Position numbers and translations under genes: made by a program
In this document: piece by piece, positions 55,000 through 64,000 of the stretch
Layout of the letters: each line of letters begins with the position of its first letter
Numbering within the stretch: the stretch's first letter is position 1
Origin: Cristatella mucedo
Lineage: Eukaryota > Bryozoa > Phylactolaemata > Cristatellidae
Assembly: GCA_009760855.2 (NCBI GenBank)
Contig: WPIO01000007.1
Coordinates: forward strand, 9,067,001 to 9,131,000
Direction: 5' to 3'
Length of the DNA stretch: 64,000 nucleotides
Notes under the pieces: generated by a model
Told to the model about the DNA's origin: nothing
What the model saw: the letters and a program-made list of their open reading frames with translations, nothing else
Database searches by the model: none

Positions 55000-57500
55000 G
55001 CAGAGTACAGAAGGCCACGCTGAAAAGCTGTTCAAAACTACCAGCCATGGACTCTTGTCTCGCCAGCGCAAGTGCGCAGTCGGTCCAGCAGCAACGGCTA
55101 CCGCGGTCCTCACGGCGGGCGCGACCCAGCTGAGCCGGTCCTAACTCAGTAAGCCCAGCTCCAGTCTCATTAGCCTCGCTTCCAGGCGATGCCTGAGCTG
55201 GGATGGGCTCTTAGGCTCGCTGAGAGATCGGCTGGGCGGGCGGGTGCGCAGCGGAACTGCGTCTCGACGACGGCTGCGGCGAGCGCGCGGGGTCGACTGC
55301 TGCGCTGGAACGGCCTGACTAATCGGCAAGCTATGAGGTGTGCGCATCCCCCGAGCCCCGACGACCGTCTGGCGAAGGCGGGCAGACTGTCACGTGATCC
55401 AATACCAGCCTGGCTCGCAGTCTGGGGTGGGCGTCTCAGGGCGCACCCACGTGAATGAATGGCATTATTGCGTGAGCCAGTCAGCAGGGCGGTCGCCTAG
55501 CTGATCGCCGGTGCGCGAGCGCTCTACTCCGTCGCCGTCTCGGGATTCGGCATGGGTGCTCTTTGAGGACGACGCGACGAGCGGCGATGGAAATGCTTAA
55601 AAGTGGACCCGCGCGAGACTTGCTGGGCGACTTGCGGACTTTGGACATGCCTGCCTGCGGCCACGACTTCTGCGACGGGGAAGCTGCCGACGTCGGCTAC
55701 GGCACGCAGAGCAGCAGTGAGTGGCGAGCGCGCGCGACGGACGCCGGCAGTTTCAGGTTCAGTTCGCCGGATAGCGTACTCGCGCGCCTCCCTAGCGCGG
55801 TCGTCGCCGCCCGGCGGCGGCGTTCGGCGCTCCTTCCACCGGGACTGGCGGTCGGGCGGGCGGCCGGCCGGGCCACGATGGTGGGTGGCCACGCGACACT
55901 CGCCGCTCTCTCCCGTCCACACGCGTCCGCGACGTGTCTGAGCACGCCGTCAACCGGGCGCAGCGCCGGCGGCATTATCCGCGTCCAGTGCGGCGGAAGG
56001 GGATAGGGTTGAATTAGCGTAATGATTCGACAGATAATGGAGCATTGTTTGCACGCGGGCCTACCCGGACGTCTTTTTAGACGACGCGACGCTGGCTCGC
56101 GCGGGCGGCGCTTTACTTAAGAGCTCCGGCCTGGGTGAAAGGGCGTCTGGGCCGAGCCGCCGCTGCCGCCTCGAGAGCCCGGCGCGCTGATCCGGGACTC
56201 GCGGGCCGGCGCGACCACGGTCGTCGGCTGCCGCCCCGCAGCTGCCGAAAGCGGCGGCAGCGGCGCGAGGCGCCGCTTGCGGCTCGCGGGCCGGCGTGGG
56301 GCTGGCCTACTGGCGGCCGTTCGGCGCGCGTTGCAGGGGGCGCGCCGAGCTTTAGCTTTTCGACAGAGTGTACGAAGCTCAATAGACCGTGTGAATTCCT
56401 CCGCAGCGCCGGCTACGCAGCGAGCCAGCTGTTGTTAATACTCAGCCGGCTGCTGTTGTTTTAACCAGCAGCAGCAGCAGCTCTGAACAGGAATGCTCGC
56501 CCAGCGGCAGGCATGCGGATGCCGTTCGGCCGGCTAACCGAAAGCTAAGGTTTTTTTGAGATCGGCGTGTCGGCAAGGTCGGCCGGCGCGTGACTACCGG
56601 CCGCGTATAGGCACTAATCGTCGAGCGCTGGCAGGCGGGGGGGGGGGGTGGGCGCGCCCCCAGAGCTCGAGCGACTAGGGAATTGGATGGTTGGCTGCTA
56701 GCGTATCGCGGGCTGGGTTATGGCTCCGCCAGGCGGCCAGGGCGACGGCCCATCGTTATCCAGCGGCCTCACGACCGCCGCCTGCTACCGCCACGCAGCG
56801 GCATCGAGCGTCGGACTCGCTGTCGCCGAGCCTTTTCGCTCCTCCCCCCAGACCCGCTAGCGATCGGAATTGCGTGTTGGGGCTGCATTTCGGCATCGTC
56901 TTCTTAGCCTCTTCTCCTGCCGGACAGAAGATGGTGGCTCGGATGAAGTAAGCTGATTGCTGCTGTATGCAGATCGAGGGTAATTTTCCCTCTCCCGTAC
57001 TGCGCAAGGGTCGGTGCCGCTCACTGCCGTCGTGACCGCCCCCCCCCCCGAGGCTGGTCAGCGCCACCGCTGGGCAATCGTTCAGATTTGACTTTAGGAA
57101 TCGCTGGGTCCTGATTGTCAGATGCGAGCTGTCGATTTCCTTCGTTCCACCGGCCCTTCTCGATGTGCTAGTGAGCGATGTCTTGGAAGCTCAGCTGCCG
57201 CCATCGCACACTGCTCCTCCCGGTGAAGCTTTCGTAAGGAATGCTGAGCGATCGCCGAGAGAGACGAGGCCGAGGAATCTCGGGTAACCTTGTCGCTGGC
57301 GCTTGCTAGCATTCTGCTCTCCACTGCGCTGCTGCTCTGCGGCGATGCACGTTGCGGCGATGCACGGCCGATCATGCACGGCCGATCGGCCGCCCATAAT
57401 ACTCAATCGGGGCTGGGTCAGCAGCCTTCGTCAGTGCTCAGTGGGGGGAGGGGCTCCGGGGGGGGAAGGGCTTCCAGGAAAGGGGCTGGGAGAGGGAAAA
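55000..57500. promoter_or_regulatory. CpG-rich block around the first TANC-like exon
   Basis: Dense CG dinucleotides from about 55.05 to 57.5 kb, interrupted only by short AT-richer gaps. It covers the predicted start exon (55587-55716) and the start of intron 1, so it is a candidate promoter/CpG island. A G11 run lies at about 56638-56648 and a C11 run near 57040-57050. No TATA box was chosen. Confidence 0.45.
55587..55716 (+). CDS. TANC-like gene, candidate first coding exon
   Basis: ATG 55587 opens a frame of 43 codons (MEMLKSGPARDLLGDLRTLD...GYGTQSS) that ends at a strong donor (AGCA followed by GTGAGT at 55717-55722). The exon ends in phase 1, the same phase as the acceptor of the next candidate exon at 62136, so the two can be spliced in frame. 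A second ATG lies two codons downstream. The link to the downstream exons is inferred from strand, phase and position over a 6.4-kb intron; other exons may lie between, or this may be a separate gene. No domain is visible in this segment. Confidence 0.45.
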
Positions 57501-57699
57501 GGGCACGGCGAGCCCTCTCGTGCTTCGTGTGCGCCAACGCCGTCGGTTTGCCATAGCATAATAATGATAATAATTTAGTCCATTTTTTGTTGCTCACTAT
57601 GAGAACCCAAATCTCAATCGAGCTTTAATAATAATCATAAAAATAATAGTAGTAGGAATAGTGATACATTTGTATCGCAACTTTTAGATAGGAAAGACG

Positions 57700-57865
57700 G
57701 GTTAGCTGATTTAGCGGCTTCATTTATACACCCACAGAAGAGCGAGCCTTTATGGCTATCGCCCGCGAAGCCCTCAGTGGTCCTTAAAGGATCGAACACT
57801 GCAGGACTCGAACCGACGACCCAGGTCGTGAAGAGCGAGCACCTCACCCCTAGGCTGAGCCTTAA
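57700..57865 (-). repeat. tRNA-derived SINE, family SINE-B
   Basis: The minus-strand head GGCTCAGCCTAGGGGTGAGG and the B box (GTCGGTTCGAGTCCTGCAG) are followed by the body and the GCCGCTAAATCAGCTAA tail. It abuts a + strand SINE-A copy head to head. Confidence 0.82.
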
Positions 57866-58018
57866 TGGCTCACTAAGTAAGGCGGTTGCTTTTCACGACC
57901 TCGGATTGAGGTCGTGGGTTCGAATCCTGCGGTGGGCGATCCTTTATCGCCGCTACAAGCGGTGGTGATAGCCGTCAAGGCTCTTCTGTCGCTGTACAAA
58001 AAAGGCTGTTAAATCAGC
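57866..58018 (+). repeat. tRNA-derived SINE, family SINE-A
   Basis: A nearly full copy: AATGGCTCACTAAGTAAGGC, then GTGGGTTCGAATCCTGCGGT and the tail GGCTGTTAAATCAGCTTG. Its head touches the head of the previous SINE. Confidence 0.85.
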
Positions 58019-58128
58019 TTGTATTTGTTTATTTATTTTATTTAAGACCCTGGGACACTAGCTGCATTTAAACGGTCGGGTGTCCGTACATAAGCTTTGC
58101 TGCGGTCACACTGACGACGATTAAGCCA

Positions 58129-58506
58129 CGTGGACAATAAATTAGATGTTCCATTCCTCAGCTTAAAGACCGTTGGCGGCAGAAGCTTTTGCTCTGCAGG
58201 TCCTAGACTGTGGAACTCGCTTCCACAATTCTTACACTACGACAACTACTCTCCTACTGCTGACTATGGCTCATCCTTTTCAGCGGTACTGAGCTGCTAC
58301 TTCCATGCTACTCACCACCTCTGCTGCTCTTCTGACTGCTATGCTTCCCACTTTCTCTTTGTTTCGTGAGACGATGTTGGCTACCGAATGCGTATCGAAA
58401 GCTGCCTAGGCTGTGAGTTCGCTATACAAAACTCTCCTGCGTAACACCCACACGGTCTTTTGAACTTTGTGGAGTTACAGGCGGAGATACATTACATTAC
58501 ATTTAG
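58129..58506 (+). repeat. LINE family B, 3' end with (ACATT)n tail
   Basis: Starts at DNKLDVPFLSLKTVGGRSFC, continues GPRLWNSLPQFLHYDNYSPT, then the 3' UTR (ctttgtggagttacaggcgg) and an ACATT tail. It lies inside intron 1 of the TANC-like gene. Confidence 0.85.
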
Positions 58507-58992
58507 ACGGTGGCCCCACCTCCGTCGGTTTTCCCATCAGTCATCTGGACAGTATTACATATCTGTCATCACAGTAATTAGAGCTGCTGGACTGGTGCAT
58601 GCTTACTGGTCAGGCTCAGCTTAGCGGCCATATCTTTTTTCGCCCTCTTCCTTAATAATATATTCCTGCATTCACAACTAAATGTCCTATAAACAGGGAG
58701 TCATCTGATATTCCGGGCTTTCCTCGGCCATTTCTTTCAATCAGAGGCTGGATAAGAGGCTGGATCTTAAAAGCACTTCTAATTGGTCGCTGTTCTATGC
58801 TTCCTTCAGTTTTTTCAAAGAACGAATCAGGCCGTCGTATATCGGTTTTCTGCCCGGAAACCAAAGATACACTGAGAGTGATAACGTAAGCAAAAACGAA
58901 ACCAAACCGGTGGAAAACCGACCTTGCAAGAAATGCAAACTCGGTTAAGCCTGGTTTAGACGGCTAGTCTTGCTTCCTATCCACCCGAGTCC
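58507..58992. other. No gene recognised (intronic)
   Basis: Nothing beyond low-complexity words. The paired phrases about Schmidt-like repeats are absent. Confidence 0.35.
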
Positions 58993-59160
58993 TAGCTGAT
59001 TGAACAGCTTCTTTTTGTATAGCGACAGAAGAGCCTTTACGGCTATCACCACCGCTTGCATTGGCGATAAAGAATCGCCCACCGCAGGAATCGAACCCAC
59101 GACCTCGGGACCGATGTCGTGAAAGCAACCACCTTACCTAGTGTGCCATCACGGCTCACT
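58993..59160 (-). repeat. tRNA-derived SINE, family SINE-A
   Basis: The minus strand reads GCCGTGATGGCACACTAGGT, then the B box GTGGGTTCGATTCCTGCGGT and the tail GCTGTTCAATCAGCTAGG. Short direct words (tcttgcttcctat / tcttgcttcctac) flank the region at about 58968 and 59218 and could be an older duplication. Confidence 0.85.
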
Positions 59161-60044
59161 AGAGTCGTACTTCGGTCTTCCTTTTTTAAGAGGTTTAGAC
59201 TGCAGTCTTGCTTTAAGTCTTGCTTCCTACTCGCTCCACCCACTGGGCGTTCTTGGGAAAATTACTTTTGTTAAGGAGGTAGGAAGAAGATGCACATCTC
59301 AGTGAATCAGAGTTGGCTGCTGCTGTTTATGTTACTCTTCAACCAGTGTAGAGGAAGCTAAAAAGGAAAGTGCGTTGCATTTGACATAACGATTAGGAGG
59401 TAAATGGCACCTGCTTTCGATATGTCTGGCCGAGTGTTTCCTGTCGACGAGGGTGCCGGTCAACTCGGATGGCCATTCCATTTAAAGCAATGCAGTGGGC
59501 GTGGCCTGACCGGTGCCTATGATTGATCACTTGATAAATCTTGTCTGAGTCTTGGCCGAAGAAGTAGAACCGGGTTTGTATGCTGAGTCTTCATCAAGTC
59601 TTATCCAAGTCTTGGACCGCCCCAGCCGTATCGGTAACATATACACCGAATACTCAAGTGGGTAGGAAGCAATACTAGCCGCCTAAACCAGGCTCCAAGA
59701 GAACGAAGTGTCTTTCCAAACACTTTAAAACTTGCTTCAAGAGAAGCAATAACCATGAGTTAATGACAAGCAAGGTATAATGCTTTGCCGTCTAACATGT
59801 AGAAGCACACAACTTCCTGCTTGGACAAGAATGCAGAAGCACACGTGAAGGAACTCCGAGCCGCTGCTTAGAAGGACCCGTGGTTAGTAATATGCACTGA
59901 ATAAAGCATAGGTAAGCGTGCAAAGCACCGAGAAAAAGGCAAGTTCACTTGGGCAAAGGAACGGATGCGTCTGTAGCTGACACTTCGATGATGTGGAATC
60001 AATTCGGGTAGTGAGAGATGCCAGGTAGTAACAATATCCTCAGG
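59161..60044. other. No gene recognised (intronic)
   Basis: Intergenic-like sequence with no motif. Confidence 0.4.
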
Positions 60045-60188
60045 GTCTTAGCTTACGGGTAAGGTGCTCACTCTTCACTACCTGGGTCGTGGGTCTGAGT
60101 CCTGCAGTAAGCGATCCTTTGTTGATCATTTCAAGCGATGGTGGTAGCCATGAAGTGCTGCAATATAAAATGAGGCAGTTAAACAGCT
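60045..60188 (+). repeat. tRNA-derived SINE, family SINE-B
   Basis: Head AGGGTCTTAGCTTACGGGTA, B box GTGGGTCTGAGTCCTGCAGT, body, and tail GAGGCAGTTAAACAGCTCA. Confidence 0.78.
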
Positions 60189-60588
60189 CACCTTTATTAT
60201 TTAGGCCGAGAAGTGACAGATCCTATTAGTGACAGAAGCCGGAAGCATGTTTCATTGCTACCGGGCCATAGTACCGGTGCTTGGGGGGGTATGGCTCGGT
60301 AAGCTTTTGCATGGGATGGAATGAGAGAGCAAGAGAGAGCACGAGTCGGTATCGCTGATTGCAGATAAGCAGTGGGTGCCGGAAGCGATTACGTCAGCTC
60401 CAACATGAAACGGGTTAGCTTGTGACCTGTCAGGGCTCGTAGGGCTACGCCCGGCTTGGGCTTTTTTGAAATGCCAGCTGACTCGCGGAATGTGTCAGTC
60501 GTCACAGGGTCAAAGCACTAGTACCCACCTGTGCGGCAGAGGCACCGACATCCCTGCCACTGACAGTGTAGGTTGGTACGAAGTCACA

Positions 60589-60686
60589 TAATAATAATAA
60601 TAATAATACAGTTGATATAGCGCCGTCAGAGAACTCAATCTCCTCATAGGCACTTTACATCTGCTGCAAAGGAAGCACAATCGAAC
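60589..60686 (-). repeat. LINE family A, 3' stem-loop and tail
   Basis: Minus-strand fragment with an (AAT)n tail and the 3' stem-loop (gcgccgtcagagaactcaat). Confidence 0.8.
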
Positions 60687-60844
60687 TCGGTCTCGTGCCG
60701 TGCCTTGCCACCTGCTCGTTGCTGTTAGCTGCTCGCTAGCCACTGAATGGAAAAGCAGCCGGGTTCATCCTGCGAGCTCTCCTTTTCGAGTCTTTTAAAG
60801 CTGGAACCACTGGATGCACAGACTGGAGATCGAGAATCAGCAAG

Positions 60845-61357
60845 ACTGTCTGGATCTACTTATCAGATCTACTCCCCCACAAGGGCAAGCATCGTACCGC
60901 CTGCTTTTCGGAATCTATTTACCTATGAATATACTGTTCTACTAATCTACTATTTACCTTTACCTGTACAAACCTCAAATCCTTTGGAGACCGTCCATTT
61001 ATTTCGTATGCTCCCAAAACCTGGAACTCACTCCCGACCTGCGTCACGACATCCCCTGACTTGACCCCATTTAAAAAGAAATTTAAAACGCACCTATTTA
61101 GGGCAGCATTTAGTGGGTCCCTGTGGTTCGTCCTTTATGTGCTTATGCGGGCTGAGACTGCATGCTGCCATTAACCACACTTTCATGCTGATCCTGTGCA
61201 AGTCACCCTTAACCATTTTATCCATGTTGTTTATCAATTATGACACCACTCGCCATTTGATCGTATTTCCCTTTGCAGCTTTTTGTAAAGCGCCTAGAGA
61301 GAGATTGAGTTCTCTGAGGGCAGTTTATCAAGTGCATTATTATTTTTATAATTATCA
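60845..61357 (+). repeat. LINE family A, 3' fragment
   Basis: Begins in the YLSDLLPHQAKHRT-equivalent block, contains the TNLKSFGDR and LPTCVTTSPDLTPF-like segments (frameshifted), the 3' UTR, the stem-loop (AAAGCGCCTAGAGAGAGATT) and a short ATT tail. Confidence 0.82.
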
Positions 61358-62135
61358 GCCATTGCTGTGTCCAGTCGCCGTGTCCGGTTGCTATGTTTAA
61401 TCGCTGTGTTCAATCGAAAGAATGGGTCCCAGATAAAAGAAGCCACCAGTAGTTGCCACCGATGAAAGTAGACACCCTACACCGCACGCAGATAAGCGAG
61501 GAAGAAACTGTGTGAGCGTCGGGCGTCGAGACCAGGTGCCGGTGAAGCCTCAGCAAAGTGCTGCAGTCGGCTGGCATAAGTGGTGGTGGGGCGGGGCCAG
61601 TGCACCAGCCGAAGCAGCAGATTCTAACCACACCAGCCGAAGTGAGTCACTGCCCCCCCTTCTTCGATAGGCATCTGGCCTTCCATCTCTCAAAATAGTC
61701 CTGACCTCTCGAGATTGAGCTGGCCCCAACTGAGTGCTAGGCTGGGGTCTGACACTAGCCACAGGCTTTTTGACAGATTTAGTGTCCTTTCCTGAAGGCC
61801 CCATTGACAGTGTCCCTCCCTGAAGGCCCTATTGACAGGGCACTAGTGTTAATCTTGTCATCTATCTGTCAGCCCCTCAGTAATATTGAACTTAGCTGGC
61901 TGGGTTTCGGGTGAGAAGCTCGAAAAAAAACAGTTGTTATCTGCCTGACTGTGCTACCTGGGCAGGTGCCACTGCCGGGAGTGCTCATCCACCTCAGAAG
62001 TTTCGAAAAAACTTTGCTTTCGCAAACCGCAATAAACCCGGTGTGGTTGCTGAATGCGAACCCACCTGCAAGCCGAGTCCAGCCTGGGCAAGTTAGGGCA
62101 TTCGTCGTAACAATTCACATTCACCTTCTTTGCAG
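61358..62135. other. Intron 1 end, no repeat recognised
   Basis: No repeat family recognised. It ends in a good polypyrimidine tract and acceptor (ttcaccttctttgcag, AG at 62134-62135). Confidence 0.5.
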
Positions 62136-62459
62136 CCTCGTCAGAGAGCGAGCAGTGGAGACGCTTCCACGCGGCTGCCGGGTGCAGCAGCGGCAGCAGC
62201 CGACCGTCGCCGAGACCGTCTCCGATGGCAGGCCGTGCCTCGAGCCGAATGGCGGCCAGCGTGCGCAGCGCGGAGAGCGGAGGCTGCGACAGCGTCATGT
62301 CGCTCGCCAGCACGGCAAGCAGCTGCTCGCGTGGAGGTGCGGCCGGTGGTGGCGGTGATGATGACGTCGGCAGCTGCAGCAGCGACAGCCTGGCCGGTTC
62401 GATGCCGTGCCGCCGGCCGCGCTGCGGCCGGCGGCTGCTCGCCGGATCCGGAATGCCAG
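62136..62459 (+). CDS. TANC-like gene, exon 2 (Ser/Gly-rich)
   Basis: An open exon of 324 bp between a canonical acceptor (tttgcag at 62129-62135) and donor (CCAG followed by GTTGGT). It begins and ends in phase 1. It encodes a low-complexity segment: SSESEQWRRFHAAAGCSSGS, RPSPRPSPMAGRASSRMAAS, then GGAAGGGGDDDVGSCSSDSL. TANC/rolling-pebbles proteins have a long, poorly conserved Ser-rich N-terminal region before the ATPase domain, which fits. Alternative open frames exist because of high GC; phase agreement with exons 3 and 4 decides. Confidence 0.6.
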
Positions 62460-62661
62460 GTTGGTGCATGGGTGTCGCCGCAGCACGACGGGGCGGCGCA
62501 GCCGCCAGCGTTCCCTCACGTGGCCAAGGCCACACACAGGCGGCGCTGCAAGGTTGAGGCCGAAGCGAGCCGGCCGCCGCCGGCCGCCGCCGGCTGCCGC
62601 TAGGCTTTCACTGCGGCTTTCACCCGCTGCCAGCGCTATTGAGCGACACCGTTCGCAAGCA

Positions 62662-62779
62662 TGGTTTTACATACCATTCCATTGCATTTCACTTTACAGC
62701 AAATGTAAAGCGCCTAGAGAGAGATTAAGTTCTCCGAGGGCGCTTTATCAAGTGAATTATTATTATTATTATTATTATG
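62662..62779 (+). repeat. LINE family A 3' tail adjoining a splice acceptor
   Basis: 3' UTR end (gcatttcactttacagcaaa), the stem-loop with TAAGTTCTCCGAGGGCGCTT, and an (ATT)n tail that stops about 15 bp before exon 3. Confidence 0.88.
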
Positions 62780-62793
62780 CTCGCTCTTTGCAG

Positions 62794-62979
62794 ACCCACC
62801 ACAGGACGGCGGGCGGCGCAGCACGCCGTGCAGCTTCGAGGAGAGCAGCTACGGCTACGGCGAGTTCCTGTCCGACAGTTGCGCCTCTTCCGAGCTCGGA
62901 CGCAGCTCCGCCGGAGCTCCGGTGGCAGTGGCAGCAGCCTCGGCTGCGCCGGCGACACACCGTCTGAGGGTGATAAAAG
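62794..62979 (+). CDS. TANC-like gene, exon 3
   Basis: A 186-bp exon after the acceptor tcgctctttgcag, with donor AAAAG followed by GTGGGT; phase 1 at both ends. It encodes PPQDGGRRSTPCSFEESSYG, then YGEFLSDSCASSELGRSS and an Ala/Val-rich end. A second frame is also open and Gly/Ser-rich in the 3' half (SSGGSGSSLGCAGDTPSEGD), but it ends in a phase that does not match exon 4. Either a small indel lies within this exon or that frame is a by-product of GC-rich codons. Confidence 0.6.
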
Positions 62980-63600
62980 GTGGGTGGCAATGGCGCTGTT
63001 GTTTGCTCTCGTCATCGACCACCCATCGTCTGCAGACGGGGCCAGAGCGTGCTCACGTGCAGCTTTTGCGATGCGTCGTGGCTTTTGCCGCTTGCGTCTT
63101 CACGTCGCCTGGCGCTCGATTCCAGTCGCTCGTTCGGTTCGGTTGCGGAGAATCAACCGTGCTTGGTCCGACCAAAGTCGGCAGCTGCCGAGAGGCTGTG
63201 GATAGCATGCGTGCTTGCACGAGCGAGCCCCTCGCGCGAACACAGCTAGGCATGCCCGGCACAGGCAGACAGCCGAGCTGTCACAGCTGCTGACTGACCT
63301 CATTCAGCTAGTTTGAATGGCTAATAACGCTTTCACTCATTGAGCCAAAAGTGGTCAATGAGCAGGAGCAAAGCAAACAAGTGCCTGGCTCTGCTCTGGC
63401 TGCCGCTGTGGGCCGGCCGACCGTCGCAGCGACTTTGCCATCTCTGTGTTGCAGGCTTTGCCCACCTTCCCCCTGTCCTGCCCGCACCCTAACCGTATCC
63501 TGTCGGCAGCTGCTGCTGCTGTCTGCTCACCTGCGCAGCCAGAGGCCCGAGCAGCCAGAGGCCCAAACAGTCACCGCTGAGTCGTTCTGTCTGCTATTAG
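62980..63600. other. Intron 3 of the TANC-like gene
   Basis: GC-moderate intron with no repeat family recognised. It ends in the pyrimidine-rich gtcgttctgtctgctattag. Confidence 0.55.
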
Positions 63601-63909
63601 GTACCTCCACCACTGGCACATCTGCTACCGCTGCCGCCGCCACTTTGCCTGCAGTTCACGTCGGAGAGCGCCGGTCGGCGCTGCCTCTGCCGTCGGCTGC
63701 GGCGGCGCAGCACCGCCGGAGCTGCGGCAGCGTCTTTGTGGGCCGTGAGTGGGCGTTCGACAAGGTGGCCCGCGTGCTGCAGCAAGTGAGCGCCTGCCGC
63801 GGAGTGGCAGTGACCGGCGGCCCGGGCACTGGCAAGTCGGCTTTCATCGAGCAGCTCTACCAGCTCAGCCCTCTGGGCGATGGTCGAGGCAGCACGATTC
63901 AAAGCCAGG
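63601..63909 (+). CDS. TANC-like gene, exon 4 with P-loop (ATPase domain start)
   Basis: A 309-bp exon between acceptor ctgtctgctattag and donor CCAGG followed by GTACGG; phase 1 at both ends. After an Ala/Thr-rich start it encodes SVFVGREWAFDKVARVLQQV and CRGVAVTGGPGTGKSAFIEQ. The FVGR-(D/E)-W-x-F block about 20 residues before a Walker A motif is the signature at the start of the STAND-type NTPase domain of TANC1/TANC2 and Drosophila rolling pebbles. Those are scaffold proteins with ankyrin and TPR repeats at synapses or muscle fusion sites. The P-loop here is canonical GGPGTGKS. The remaining domains lie beyond the right edge. ANKRD50-like STAND proteins are the main alternative. Confidence 0.75.
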
Positions 63910-64000
63910 GTACGGCACCTTGCCTGCTCCATGCTTCCGGCCGCCACCCAGCGCCTCGCCAAGCGCGCGCCGCAGCCCCACACCAAATCGTAGCTAGAAC

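Overview
This window comes from a repeat-rich animal (metazoan) nuclear genome, probably an invertebrate. The evidence is a spliced gene with GT-AG introns, CpG-rich blocks, tRNA-derived SINEs, 5'-truncated non-LTR retrotransposons and long microsatellites. The species cannot be named from the sequence. Prokaryotic hallmarks (dense operons, ribosome binding sites) are absent.

Layout. 1-9.8 kb: decayed LINE and SINE copies, then a CpG-rich block (about 6.5-9.7 kb) with no gene I can defend. 9.82-26.93 kb: one AT-rich Maverick/Polinton (adintovirus-like) element of about 17.1 kb, bounded by inverted terminal repeats that are themselves foldback palindromes. It carries a broken protein-primed family B DNA polymerase, a retroviral-type (rve) integrase, a phospholipase A2-like protein, repetitive fibre-like proteins on both strands, an HNH-AP2 homing-type endonuclease, a Cys-rich small protein and a cluster of small unknown genes. 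Two copies of LINE family A have inserted into it, each with a candidate 5-bp target-site duplication. Many frames carry stops or frameshifts, so this is an old, inactive copy, although several small ORFs remain open. 27-54 kb: non-coding DNA full of LINE A, LINE B, three tRNA-derived SINE families and long (AT)n, (GA)n, (CT)n, (GGGA)n and (TG)n tracts.

55-64 kb: a CpG-rich promoter-like block and four exons of a host gene on the + strand. All junctions are phase 1, and the fourth exon encodes an FVGREW motif followed by a P-loop, as in TANC/rolling-pebbles scaffold proteins. The gene runs off the right edge. Its intron 1 (about 6.4 kb) is filled with SINE and LINE copies, and a LINE A tail sits about 15 bp upstream of the exon 3 acceptor.

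The most unusual material is inside the Maverick. A short TATAG motif lies directly against at least ten start codons on both strands. The ends are terminal palindromes. Genes are arranged in divergent and convergent pairs with almost no spacing, one pair sharing a CTAG stop. An HNH-AP2 nuclease is present, a perfect 18-bp hairpin has a stop codon in its loop, and no capsid, packaging-ATPase or protease gene is recognisable.
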